Below are positions 48,873 to 61,600 of a stretch of 64,000 nt of DNA, piece by piece. Numbering within the stretch: the stretch's first letter is position 1; each line of letters opens with the position of its first letter. Position numbers and translations under genes: made by a program. Under the pieces are notes generated by a model. It worked only from the letters and a program-made list of their open reading frames with translations, had not been told where the DNA came from and made no database searches. Origin of the DNA: Cinnamomum chago (Eukaryota; Streptophyta; Magnoliopsida; Laurales; Lauraceae); NCBI GenBank assembly GCA_038049695.1, contig CP142459.1, positions 68,502,001 through 68,566,000 of the forward strand. Direction: 5' to 3'.

Positions 48873-51800
48873 TCAACGGGCATATAGCTCAGAAATTGAC
48901 ACTGTGGCATTCGAAGCAGGTAACTCAGTGGCGACTGGCGATCCTCCATTGGCTACTCTGGTCTGAACCGGATGGGTGGAATTTATGAAGTTGGGTCTGG
49001 TCAGTGTGAGTCCCAACTCACCATTACTTAACAGCAGCACAACCACATTCGACATGATTGGCCTTGAACGAACTGACTGCGTGCACATCAGACCTATCTC
49101 TATTACTTTCTTTACTTCATTTGCTTCAAAATCATTTGGGTCTAAGCTTTCATCCACCAATTCCATCAAAGAACCTCCTTCATACAGCCTCCATGCCTGT
49201 ACAACCAAAGGGAGGAAGAATGTTAGAAGAATAATCGTAAAGATCGCAATTCTACTCATTTCAAATTGTGTTTCTAAACTTGATATTTGATTAGTGGTCT
49301 CAAATCTTATCATGATGGATTATATCCAGTCTCAAGTTGGCTATAAATTAAATTTTGCGTATTGATATTAATGCGTTCTCTGTTCTTTTCTTATTATGTT
49401 TTCTTTCATTTGTCATATTATCAAAAAAACAAATGCATAGGAAGGAACAGAACATTATATAGGACAACAAAAAACCATATCTGTGTCCATATATGATATA
49501 CGTCCTAGACCTTTTTTCACTTTAGGTGATGTCATTCTGATTAATGCATTGTCTACTAACTCTACATTTTGGGAGGCCTTTAACGATAAAAACCTGTGGA
49601 ATTAAATCATGAGTCTACTTTTGTATGAAAGTAGCACTCGGCCGACTCCACGTGACTAAAATTAATAAATTTATAGCAGATGATAGTTACTTGTTCCCTA
49701 GTAGTTTTGTGATGGCAGAGATACATGCATCAGATGACAGCAGCAGTAGGAAGGGTGAGATGCTTGAAATGTTTTGGAAAATAATTACCCATTCAATAAG
49801 GTATTCTGTTACAGGTTCATGTCTGATTTCGTTACTTTTTCGACCGCTTATGATTTCCAAGACAACCACACCATAACTGTAAACATCGGCCTTCTCAGAT
49901 AGCTTCCCCTTGATTGCGTACTCAGGTGCCATGTATCCCCTGCAAATAAAAAATTGTATGTGTCATTCACATAAAAATGTCATTCATGAATTCATGACTT
50001 CCCCGAAGAAATGAGAAGAAGATAGAGAAAAAAAAAGAAGAAGAAAGAATAGCTAGGACACTCGATTGTGATTACTTTTAACTTACAAGGTTCCACCAAA
50101 TTTGGTGCTAAGATGGCTCCTGTCTCCTGGTAGAAGCCTTGCAAGCCCGAAATCTGCAATTTTAGGCTGGAATTCATCGTCGAGAAGTATGTTATAGGGC
50201 TTTATGTCTCGATGTATAATACAGATATGGAATTCCTCATGCAGATATGTGAGTCCACGAGCTGTGCCAATAATAATATCAAGTCTCTGTTTCCAGTTGA
50301 GGGTTCCACGCCTTTCGCCTGTGAGGTGATAATCCAAACGACTTTGTTCAGTTGAACAGAGAGTGCAGAATAAAATGCATTCCATGCTTCTATTTGCCAT
50401 GGCAATCCAACAAACACATTCATTTTCCTCATGATCCTGCCAAGTGACCTAGAAATTTTCCTTGTGGTGATATCTGAGCTTAAAATCAGGCTTTCTTCTT
50501 CTGGTTGTCTGATATAAGCAAACATATGGACAATTGAAATTAAATCATTTTCACCAGCAATCATAAACTTGGATCAGATGACTAAAAGAATTTGGGCCTG
50601 TTTGTTTGCAATAAAACACATAGGAATAGTCAAATAAGCTCCACTGAAGGAGTATTAAAGAGTTGAAGTTTGAATAATATGATGCGAGGGATGATGGATA
50701 TAAAGTAGCAATAGATGGGACATTGACTTAATTTCCTAGGTATTGAATTTCCGATGTGTTGGTTGGTTATTCATTTCCCATTTTTCATTGGTTCAATTTC
50801 ATTAAAGGGGAGGTTATTTGATGGTCATTTGTGTATATTCACTATGGATCTTCATTTTTAACCACTTATGGCATACACACCGATGTATTCAAGTTCTTCA
50901 TATTCTATGCAAATATATATATATATAATAAAACAAGGCCCTTAATATAACCCGCTCTGCTAAGAAGTCCCTAACAACATAGTTACTTTTGTATTAGACT
51001 TAGAAAGAATATGATACCAAATAAGTACTTGTCAAGGCTGTTGTTGGCCATGAATTCATAGACAAGCAGCAGTTCAGGGCCTTTACTGCAACATCCCAGC
51101 AACCGGACTAGATTCCGATGATGAACATTGTTTATAAGCTTTACTTCGAACTGAAAATCTTCTTTCACCCCGTCTGATTGGCTTACCATAAGTCTCTTGA
51201 CAGCAACTATTTTCCCATCTCCCATGATACCCTGACACGAATGGAAATATGGGAATCATTTGAGAGTATCCTCAAACTATGTGTAAGATAAACAATTTCT
51301 TGAGAAAACTAGATTAGTGGAAGAATGAAGTGGAAGTTAACATTACTTCAAATAAAACTATTCAAATCAAGTTACCTTGTACACATCGCCAAAACCTCCT
51401 CCTCCCAGTTTATTTTTGTCACTGAAGTTTCTGGTGGCAGATTTAAGATCATCATATTGGAAAATCACTGGGCCACGCAGCTCTGTTGCCCCTATAATTT
51501 CTATAGAAGAAAAACATAGATTCTTTTCAGAAAATCATGGGTTAATGACAAGTAGTAAAAACAGAAAACTATAGTGGGATAATTAAGAAAAATGATGCTT
51601 GTGGTTATGTTTGCTTGTTAATGGCTTGTTCCATGGGAAAGATCTCAAGTGAGGAATTGATGAAGGAAATTCAAGTGATGGAAACAGAGATATTGTTATT
51701 TTGTACCTGGCTGGTTCTTTCTGGCCTCTTTAGATCTTCGATATAAAAGGAATAACAAGACAAGTGACAGAACCAGCACTGCTCCGCCCACTGTACCTCC

Positions 51801-54800
51801 AATGTTGGCTTTCGTACTTTTAGAACCTCCTGCATGTGTTACAGTTACAGTTCAACCATTAAAATCGAACAATACACTTGCACCCCAGAATCAATCTCAA
51901 TCCAAGGCCAGCCTATGACAATTCTTTGTAATCCAGTCCTATAAATCCATAGTGGTGTCCATATTTAAAATCTGAATCACATTTTTTTTTTATCGATGAA
52001 TCCAAATCACTTTACAGACTATTAATATCTCTGGACAAATTTTATTTCAGTTAGAGTTGACCCAGTGTCTTGAAACCCTAGTGGTATCTTTTTCAGACAT
52101 TTTTTGTGTGTGGTTGTTAGGTTAGATGTCATGTATACTAAAGACCAGTCCTCAATTGGGGTCCAGCATGTGCATCTAATTTATAATGTTTTGGAGGCAT
52201 TTATTTAATGTACTTTTCATTAAGGAAAACTTTCACCCACAAGCAAGCCGTATACTGTGATAATGAGTCACTTCCTTATATGCAGAGTATAGTGTTAGAA
52301 ATTATGATGAGTTTGTTAGAATGTTAGGATCTTAGGAGATAATCCTTATATGGAGGATAAGATTAGTTTATATTTATTTATAAATGTAGATGTTTTCATT
52401 TAATAAAACTTACGGTGAAATTATCGGAATGCAGTGATTCTTGGAATTCTAGATATAGCAGCTATAGAAAGGGAGAGGTTTGTAGACTTTGGTTAGCAAT
52501 TGTGGACAATTTTTTGTTGTGAACTGTGATTGGGTTTGATTTGAATTTGCATTCATAGAGTTGGATAGTTTGACTTGCGGATGGTGGTGTGGACTCAGGA
52601 GTCAGGACAATGATTGATGATGCCAAAAAGTGGATTTCGAACACCACCGGTCGAGTAACAAGTAATAAATGCAGTAATTTAACGTGGCACAGAAATTTAT
52701 AGTGGTTCGGTCAAGAGTGACCTACGTCCACTTCACAAAAGGCAGGGTTGCCGTGTTTCTTTACTAATCAGAGGTGTGGAGATTACAAATTGAGTAGTAC
52801 TGAGCAAAGGTTACCTATCTCTCGCCCCTCAAGCATTGGTGGGGGCTTTATAGTCGTCCCCTAACAGTAGGGGCGACTCTCCAGTGATATCCCATGAGAT
52901 CCTGCAACGGGCGTGGCCCCAACGGGCATCCACGAACAGGTGTAGTGGGCAGGAAATACTCCGCCTGACTCGGTAAAAGCAGCAGCAGCCATGACGAAGC
53001 AATCCTCTAACTTGTATTTGAGATCATACGGCCCTGACCTACTAGCATGGGTTAGGTTTCTTGGACCTGGCTAGCTACACATTCTGGGTCACCGGACCTG
53101 ACCTGTCATCTGACCCGCTACGGTGGATCGGACCGGACCCTTAACGGGTAGATAACGACTCGGGTTCATCATGGACTTGGGTCAGTCAGACCCGACCCAC
53201 TACCGTGGGCCGAGCCATTTGGGCCTGGCCCATCAATGATGATTTGGAGACGGCGTAAAAGTAAAATGCAACTACTAAATTGAATATCTGGTGCTTACGT
53301 GCACAACATATTTGTCTGCATCGGGATCCCCAACAACCATATATAAGATTTGGAATATGATTGATAAGATAATTAATGCATATGATTACTTTAATAATGC
53401 ATTAGATTGTACTAATCAAATCTTGTGCTCAATCTTATTATGGGGCCAACTCTTATTAAGTAAAATTTGAGAACACGTCACCCGTGGGTGGAGGGGATGG
53501 TTTAAACTGTTTGGATTATCGAATAGATGGGATCCATGGTGGAGTTCCACACATTGCACTCATGTTGGAGATACTTAACAGAGGATCCAGGCATCTAAAA
53601 AAATTGACAAGAGTCAGATGAAAATTTTAAAGTGTCATTCAACGGAACTCAGGTAATGTAAACATCTAAAATGGGAATGCAAGATATATAAACTTCGACA
53701 TTGGTTGTCGGCTTTCATAGGTAGTTGGTAAGTCAATTGTTTTTTAAAAATGATGAAGTCTGTATGATTCGAGATCTAAATAGTGTTTGTACTTGACATG
53801 GAGCAGGATCCATGAATATCCGCTCATCTTCGCTGTAATAGCGATTCCAGTTAGCATATAGAGCAGGTGGCATGCATGGACTTCTGGCCAGCAACCCTAC
53901 CACAAAGCTAGGGTTCATTTTGATTGAGGTATGTTAGTTGTTCAATCATTCTCTTCGATGGAATTGCCAATAATATATTAATATTCATTCAAGCTTAGTT
54001 TTAACAAATAGCTAATATAACTGTCCTTGTATTTTATATGATACCCTGTTGGCCAATCCTCAATGTCATCTCATCTAATATTCAACTCTTGTCCCCTTGG
54101 TTGGGTTAACAAAAAAAGAAAAAAAACTCTTGTCGATGGGGATGGAAATACATGCTTACGTTAATATTTTTGTTTTGTTTTAGGTAGATAAATATTATAT
54201 GAGTGCAGTGCACCATTTGTTGGTGTTGCAGACAATACATACATAACACCACTCTCTACAGCTTTAAAAACACTAATAAGGCTATAAATGGATAATAGAG
54301 CTAATCATTATTTTATTTTTACCATTCAGTTCATAGCTTTAGATTTTGGTTTTTACCGTTCATTAGCTTTAGATTTTAGAGAGAGAGAGAGAGAGACCTT
54401 TTTTAAGTAAGAAGCTAATATCAGTGGTCTGGTTATTGCTGAAAAATGGAGTATCTGAATACCTCAAAAAACACCCTTCATCTATAGCTCTCCCATCACC
54501 AACTGGAGGACACGCCTCTATATTCTGATTAGCCACTTGCAAGCACTGCCCACACCCTTCCTCACTCACGGTCAATGCGCACTGCGCCACCCCATACACC
54601 ACCCCACCACCCCCAACCTCCTCCCTCTTCACCGCTGCAAAATACCCATCAATCCTCGGCGTGACCGTGCAAAGATCCCTCAACAGCTGACCCACCAACT
54701 CCTTAAAGCCGCCTGCTCCTACAGCCGTCCGGTTTCCACAGATCCCGGTGTTGCCACTGTCTGTCGCCTGGTCGAAGAAATCGTACTCTTGGTACCTGAT

Positions 54801-55184
54801 AAAGCACCCGTCGTAGTAGACTCTGCCATTTGTGGCCGGAGAGCAGCTTCGGATTAGGGACGCTGCCGACGAGACGCAGGAGAGGCAGTCAGAGATGGAG
54901 AGGTAGTTCCTGCACTGGGCCATGGTGAATACTTCGTCTTGGCCCTGACCATGTTGAGCTGTGGCGAAGTGGGAAGAGAAGAGCTGGGTCTGGAGAGAGG
55001 AGAGTGCTGTGTGGAGGTTGGAGAAAAAAGATGAAGAGCTGGTGGTGTGGCTTGGGCTGCAGCGTTTGGCAATTAAATTGGTCTGGGGGTCACATGTGGT
55101 TGGATTAGTGAAGAAGATCAGAATGATGAAAAGAGATGAGAGGGTGAACAAGGAGAAGATGGAATGGGTGCAATTGGCTTCCAT
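48873..55184 (-). CDS. Cysteine-rich receptor-like protein kinase (CRK), tandem paralogue, seven exons, 651 aa
   Basis: Exons run 55184-54398, 51829-51707, 51500-51376, 51231-51018, 50318-50087, 49939-49789 and 49196-48873 (1,956 nt, all GT-AG). Intron phases match the CRK at 38183, and exons 4, 5 and 6 have identical lengths (214, 232, 151 nt). Residues 1-30 form a signal peptide. Two DUF26 domains carry C91/C100/C103 and C202/C211/C214. The transmembrane helix is near residues 271-292. Kinase marks are [15 protein letters not shown] (K357), HRD (D454), DFG (D472) and GTLGYMAPE, so it appears catalytically competent. Exon 3 is one codon shorter than its paralogue. Intron 1 is 2.57 kb and seems to contain a retroelement fragment. 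Exon 1 ends directly at a GGTCTCTCTCT microsatellite, giving an unusual donor (G|GTCTCT). The product should be a plasma-membrane receptor kinase; its ligand is unknown. Confidence 0.94.
52650..53335. repeat. Probable LTR-retrotransposon fragment in CRK intron 1
   Basis: Composition shifts to GC-richer DNA. It carries words common in plant retroelements, such as TAGTGGTTCGGTCAAGAG and GACCTACGTCCACTT near 52700-52735, and many GACCCG/CGGGTC words. It ends near GGATCCCCAACA. No coding domain, paired LTR or target duplication was identified. Confidence 0.35.
54379..54396. repeat. (GA)9 microsatellite at the exon 1 donor of the second CRK
   Basis: The GA run begins immediately after the intron's GT on the minus strand, so the donor reads G|GTCTCTCT. 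Length changes here would alter bases downstream of the splice site. Confidence 0.9.
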
Positions 55185-56332
55185 GCCTTGAGATGGTTGA
55201 AAAATGGGAGGAATGGCAAATAACTAATACTTCCCTATACATCTCATAAGTTGACTACTGGGCCGGCAATGGGATGTCTGTGTCATGACTTGACGTACGG
55301 GATTGTCACTGGAGCTGTCAATGGGCCGCTCTTGGTCTAGTTTTGTGGGCATAGATCGAGCCTAAAGAGCGACGTCGTTTTGTTTAAGGTTCGTGTTCGG
55401 ACTTTATATGTCAAAGCTCTAGTCCAACCCTACTCTAGACTCGTTTAGGAAGGGCTGTCAATGGGCTGGAACTGGGCTAGCTGAGTTCGGATCAATGTCC
55501 GGTAAGGATCGAAATGTCTGAGTCGGTCGGGTCCTGGTCCGACCTAAATACTAGGCCCGGCCTGTCAATGCGTGGGAATCAGGCTCGACCAGTTGAGCGT
55601 GGTTCCAGCTCTGAGTCCAGGTCTTGAGCTCACATGGATACTAGGCCCAGGCTTAAGCCCAACCTTTAAAGGGTTGCCTTTTCATACCATTTAATTAAAC
55701 ACTTTATTTTTCCTTTCTGTTTTGGTGAACCCCCCCCTCCCCCCCCCCCCGCACGGGGGGTGACAAAACCCTTTGGGAAGGAAGAAGGTGGCATGCTTTG
55801 GATTCGAACTCCGGGCCGCCTATAGCAGAGAATGATTTCAGAAGATCTAAAAGGAAGTTTTTTCATCTAAAAGGAAGTCGGGCAACATTGGCATATATAT
55901 CACCATTCACCAAAAAATACATACACATAAAGAGTAGTCACACATATATTTAGATATTATATTTTAGTGAAATTTTCTGCAGCAGAAACACTTGCATGAA
56001 GACGCGCGTCTAGATGTAGCATTGTGACAATGCCTATGCAAATATTTATGCAATGTCAAGATTTAGTGATTTTGCCTGTGGAGCTACTCCTAGAATGATA
56101 TTCGTCTTTGATCAGTACATAGTTTAAATGGTTCAGTAATATTTTAGGATCCTAAGATATCGTAGTTGTTATTGTACGAACAGCTATATAATAAATATTT
56201 AAACTTCTACTCTTCTACAACAAATATCGGATGTAAATGCCATTGTACAATAAAACTTCCTACAAGTTATATAGAAAGAGTCCATTAGCCTATAGCCGAA
56301 GATCAAATCTCGCCAAATAAGAGATCTAGCTC
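55185..56332. other. Intergenic DNA upstream of the second CRK, repeat-rich
   Basis: The part nearest 55185 should hold the CRK promoter. From 55310 to 55680, AGGGCTGTCAATGGGCTGG-like words recur three times (near 55313, 55450 and 55561), typical of dispersed plant repeats. A C-rich run with a homopolymer of about 12 C lies at 55730-55750. No gene was seen. Confidence 0.4.
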
Positions 56333-56720
56333 TAGGGTTCGTTTGGTAGTAGCATTTTGGAAATCAGCATTAATGTTGATTGAAATGCTGATTTAAAATG
56401 CTAATGCTGTTTGGTTGGACATTAGCTGATAGCATTTAAATGTGTGCCAAATTATATAAAAAGACATAAAATAATCAATGTTATAAAACAGCTAAAAAAA
56501 AAATAGGGTTACTTTTGTCATCTTAGGGGTTAAAAATTTTAAATGCTACAAGAATGCTCCTTTTTTCAGCATTAGCATTTTACAAAAAAATGCTACCAAA
56601 ATGCTAATATAAAAAATGTTAATGCTGATTTTTAAGGAATGTGTTTGGTTACAAAATAGCATTAATGCTGATTTCAGCATTAATGCTACTAAAAATGCTG
56701 GTGTACCAAAAGGAGCCCTA
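56333..56720. mobile_element. hAT-type MITE rich in GCATTAATGC palindromes
   Basis: The left end TAGGGTTCGTTTGGTAG and right end read inward, TAGGGCTCCTTTTGGTAC, form a typical hAT-MITE terminal inverted repeat. The interior is dominated by AATGCTGATT / AATCAGCATT words, and the palindrome AGCATTAATGCT occurs twice near 56660-56690. An 8-bp target duplication is not clear, so the insertion is probably old or the ends are slightly misplaced. Confidence 0.6.
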
Positions 56721-57863
56721 ATCTGGGCCACGCCCTATGTGAGTCTTGAATTATTATATTTCACTCGTGCAAGAATAGGAGGAGGCAAGACACAGATCCT
56801 TTGGGCTTTGACCAAGTGTGAAATATTGTTTTCCTACCGAACGAGTCAAAAGGCACATGGGACTTTTAATGGGATTGAAACCCGGCTGCAGGAAATTGCA
56901 TACAATTACATACCTTACATATATAGACCCCCAACCCTCCACATGGGGGACGGATTTTCTCCTGGGCTATGTTGGAGCTCGGGTTCCACCTTTTGTGACG
57001 CAATGAAATTAGGGGGGTCCCGCCTTTTGTGATGGTCTAGATGAAAATATTTTTCCCATATAAGATAAATTATATATCAGTTGCTGTGAGCACCATATAT
57101 ACCATGTAATGGTATGAGATCACTTCTCACAATGAAATCCAAACCTTTCAAATATCTCCAAATGTAATGACTTTCAAGTTTCACACCCATAGAAGTGGAG
57201 TCTTCGGTTTGTATGAAAATATTTATGTGGAATGGTTTGGACTTATGGGATGCAAATATTTCTTCTGAACCGTTTGGTCATGTAATAACAGTAGTAACTG
57301 TATAGAAATGGCAAGTAAGGGGAGTTCTGAACAACCCCCATAAGAGGCTTAAACATCTAATTGCATACACTATTCATAAAGATTTGCAATATGATCAGAC
57401 ATTCAGACCACGAAGTTGCTATCCACGAAGAGGTCTAAGTCAAACAACCACATTAGAATCAATGACAGGAGCCTAAAGGTAGGCAAAGCAGGCCGGGCAA
57501 GTTCCATTGAAACTATAGCACAACTTTCTTAAATTTTACCAAACCACTGATAGAATAGCAGTAAGGCACCTTATCTTTAAACCAACTACTAGAGATTGAC
57601 CACTGGTCCTCTATGTTCTTTTGGTACCGCAGCAAGCGGCTTGAAAGCATGAAAGCACCCACACACATGAGAAGTTAGAGCCTAAACACATGAGAAATGA
57701 GCCTGCATACAAGAAAAAAAAAAAAAAGAGGTCATGCACACATGTGAACAAAGCATCACACCCAGAAATTGAACCCTAATTAACAAAGTGAGAGCAAGGT
57801 CGCTCACTAACAATGGAACCAGTTCTCCGTGCCCTTGAAAATCCGTGGAATCTGGACTTCTTC
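56721..57863. other. Intergenic, possible degenerate SINE
   Basis: The segment about 57620-57830 has words resembling the SINE family (CACCCACACACATGAGAAG, an internal poly-A, a B-box-like GAAATTGAACCC) but no clear ends. The longest open frame (56616-57032 plus) starts inside the MITE and has no recognisable domain. Confidence 0.35.
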
Positions 57864-57985
57864 TTTGGACCAATTAAGGGGTGACACATGGAAGGAGGAT
57901 ATCAAATCAACTCACAACTCATCTCCTCCAATTAATATAAAAAAAGCATTTCCTCCACGTGTCACCCCATTGTTGGTCCAAAAAG
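57864..57985. mobile_element. MITE-like element, second inverted-repeat family, copy 2
   Basis: Left arm TTTGGACCAATTAAGGGGTG continuing ACACATGG pairs with right arm CCACGTGTCACCCCATTG continuing TTGGTCCAAA; about 32 bp are imperfectly inverted. The interior, read on the minus strand, resembles that of the element at 40428 (GGAGGAGATGAG followed by GATTTGATATC). No target duplication was confirmed. Confidence 0.55.
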
Positions 57986-58404
57986 CTGTTTGGTCCAGAC
58001 AGGGATGGACTCAAATCCGCGCTGTAATGGTCACATTCGACATTTCTGTAGGACAGCTTGTCTTCTCTTGGCGTGTAGTGTTCCCATGTATTAACAACCC
58101 ATAATTCAACACCATGGCCCATTGCTCCTTGATTTGTCCTTTTTCTTTCCATACATTCTGCTCTTAAGAAAGAACTAATTAAATAATGGCAACCCCTGAA
58201 CAGTAAGCACTTATCATACTCCATTGAGGTCAAATCATTATATTTATGAATCCCAAAGTTAAGTTGTCTAATTTCATCATTGTAATGTAACCCAAGTGTA
58301 ACCTTACATACTTTGAAAGTCTAAAGACTTTACTTTATATCCTTCACCTCCTCACCTTATATAATTCACCACTTTCCTCTTTGATAATCTATTTACTGAG
58401 CTCA

Positions 58405-58406
<2 letters not shown>

Positions 58407-58435
<29 letters not shown>
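58407..58435. repeat. (TA)n microsatellite, left of the MITE
   Basis: TA dinucleotide run ending where the inverted-repeat element begins. Confidence 0.95.
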
Positions 58436-58436
<1 letters not shown>

Positions 58437-58438
<2 letters not shown>

Positions 58439-58608
58439 GAATGTTTATATGCATCCATCCCTCACCATAGGGTGAGGGATGCTTCCATAAATGGGGGGTT
58501 TCAAGTACACCCTATGTACTTGAAATCCCCATTTTGTACTTGAAAGCCTCCATTTATGGAAGCACCCCTCACCCTATGGTGAGGGATGGATGCATATGAA
58601 CATTCTCC
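58437..58608. mobile_element. 172-bp MITE inserted in a TA microsatellite
   Basis: Nearly perfect inverted repeats of about 75 bp make up most of the element. Left-arm parts ATGCATCCATCCCTCACCAT, AGGGTGAGG and CTTCCATAAATGG recur inverted on the right with few mismatches. The centre carries TTTCAAGTAC / GTACTTGAAA, itself inverted. TA runs abut both sides, fitting a TA-targeting element (Stowaway- or microsatellite-targeting type), though long (TA)n hides any exact duplication. The transcript would form a long hairpin. Confidence 0.85.
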
Positions 58609-58636
58609 ATATATATATATATATATATATATATAT
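58609..58636. repeat. (AT)n microsatellite, right of the MITE
   Basis: AT dinucleotide run directly continuing from the right end of the MITE. Confidence 0.95.
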
Positions 58637-61600
58637 CCAATTCATGCATTCTAACCCTATTTATTTGCATGAAATTGAACGTATAGGAGTTCATGGTCTT
58701 GTAGGCTACAACAAAAGATTATCAAAGGGGAGTGGGATGAGTCATATCAAGTGGACATATACGGGGACTTGACTTTCATAGGATTTGACTTACTAATGTG
58801 GTTGTGTAGTCACCCTTTATATTCGTTTTGTATTAAAGGGAACACTATTTGATAATCATTTTTGGTTAATTCTCATTTGTTCTTCAAATATTTAGTAACG
58901 CAAGTCTTATAATTCCTCGTAATTCATTTACATGAAACAAAAGGGCATGTAGGACTCGAACAAGGTGTTCTATGGAAATGAGAAAAATAGTACCTTTCAT
59001 TTGATTCAGTGCTTTATTCTTCTTTCACCATTTATTAGGATTCTCATTTTCATTCAAGAAGAGAAGTTTGGATAAGGACCACTCACCATGAAAAAAAAAA
59101 AAGCTGAGGTGACATGTCCCTAATCCAAGTTCCAAATGTACCCAAGAGGAATTAAGCCAAGACTACAGCGATGTGACCAGCTTGTAGCTCAGGGCTCAAA
59201 GATAAAATCCAACAGGCCAGGATTGGGCAGGACTCAAATGGGCATAATTAAGTGTAAGCTTGACAAAGATATTTTAGGGATCAACTCAATCTGGGTCCAG
59301 TGGGGATTCTAGAACTTGGGTCAATGCGATGTGAAAGTCCGCCCGATTAGGGTTCAAGCCCAGTAAAGGATCCATCAAGTGGTGGGTCTCATTCCCAACG
59401 GCCACAATCTCCAATCTGTGCATACATGTGAATACATGATGATGATGATGATGATGATGATGCCATGATAAAACACTATAATGAAACCATGAGTGGATGC
59501 AGGGAGGGTCCTATAAAAAAACGATACGTTCCTCTTTCGGTTGGTTGTAGAGTCATTGGAAAAGGCTTTTTGGTCCAATTGAGTACTAGTGGAGAGAATC
59601 TGCACTATCAGGTCATGGAAGCAATCATTCCACAGAAAAGAGGAAAGTAAGTTTAGTAATCAGTTTGTGGATGTTATTTTCTCATCTTCAGAGCTTAAGA
59701 TCCACGCACCGCCACATTTGGATCTCTCAGTTTCCATAAATAGACCAGGGAATAATCAAAAGCCTACACCCAAGTTACACAGTGAAAGGCCATTTCAATA
59801 TACTTTAACAGGAGACCCTAGATATGGTTATTCCTAATGGGTGGCTGCCGTATTTTGGTGTATTTTAAGAGCATGTTTGTTTGGTGTTATTTCTGAGGAA
59901 AATTTTAAGTGTTGAAAATTTTTAATGCTCGAGAACATTTGGAATTCTTCGGTTCAATGATAGAATTCCAAAACTCATTCTCTTAAAAAAATCACTTTTA
60001 GCCATTGGAATTCTTAGAATTCCAATTTTCTGAACGCTGAAAGGTAATGAACATTTTGAACATCGCTTGGGGTACATTATTTTGAAAACCACCAATCCAC
60101 CAGCAGCTCCATTAGTGAGGCATTTCTCTTCCACAGAAATAATCAGGGTGACATTCCCGTGTCAATTTCCGATTATACTGTTGATGGTTAAGAACTTGTG
60201 TAAGCAAGTGGGTGGGGGTGTCCTTATCTTTTTTAAAAAAAAAAATTCTTATAGTCTAGGATACTGCCATATCCCCCTAAGCAGGCCCGAACATTCTGAT
60301 GTTTATTATGAATTCTTCTTGTGTGTGTTCCAGTGGAACTCAGCATGAGGCAGGCACAACGACCAACATATATCACCTATATTGGTGACATGTATCAAGA
60401 CACCAGACATATCAATAAAATTGTATTTTATTACAGTTAACAAGATAGCAACTGATAGTATATTGTATAGGATGCATAAGCCATATTACTGATACAAGTG
60501 TGAACCAGTCATCAAACAGATATTTTTTTGGAACATTGAAACCTCATATAGAAGCACATAGTTCTTCAATCCGGCCCAAATGTACAAGTCCAAACAGATA
60601 AAATGAAGAGGCTCACTGTACTTTGTAGTTGTGGGACATTCATGAGTTTTCTAATAATTAGAGGGAGCAAAAAGGTTCTGGACCTGCAAACTCGAATCAC
60701 ATCCCACCCATTTACACTGCAGTGATCATGTTATGTGGCCTGGATGAAGATTCATAAATGTGGGTCAGGTATTGATCCATTTAACAAACACGTTGACGTG
60801 GGTTGAGACGGGTTGAGTCTCAACCCACAAAACCCACTCCACCCTTTGGTTGAGTTAACAATTTCTGAGAGTCCAGAGTTGAATTCTACGATGGAGTCAT
60901 CTGTTAAAAATCCAAATCGCTTAAAATAAGTATCCTTATAATTTATGAGATATCTCTTATGCCGATTTTTATTAAAGCAAAAGTTTGGAAAGCCCATGAT
61001 ATGAAGTCAAAGATTTAGAGGATCCGGACTCTTCATGTCCTTTTACACTTGGCACTACGGGTCTCTTTATAACCAACAAAGATTCCATTACCCCATCAAT
61101 GGAGAAATGGATTTGGAGAGAGATGACACACGAGGATGCGACAAGTAAAATAATCACAGGTCGGCCTCTTTACACATGGCAGAGTTGACATATGTTCCAA
61201 ACCCTTTATACAGTGGGCCTTGCACTGATGGACTTTGGAATATTGTTGTGAAAACTTAGTGCAAACTGATATTTATACTAATAGTTATTAAGTCTCTCAT
61301 TTATATTACTATGTCTCTTCATCCAATTAGAGGACACAAGGTTTCCAAAGAACACCAAGTAAAGAGCCATTTGAAAACAGCTTTCAGATGCAGCCAATGG
61401 CTACATATGGTGTGGGTGATTCCATTACTTCTTCATTTATTTTATCAACCATACCTTTTGCCTTTACTAAGATATTATATGGAAAAGTGGGTTAGTGCCA
61501 AAGAAGAGCTCCCTTCCCCCCCTCTTTCAAGGTTGATAAAAAATAGCATCATGTAAGATAAATAAAGAGCATTAATACAAAAGTCAAAGAAACAAAACTG

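Noticed and set aside
54537-54857. 106-codon plus frame over the second CRK exon 1
   Set aside because: Antisense shadow of a verified exon.
61311-61556. 81-codon plus frame with hydrophobic segment
   Set aside because: Isolated, without splice context or a recognised family.
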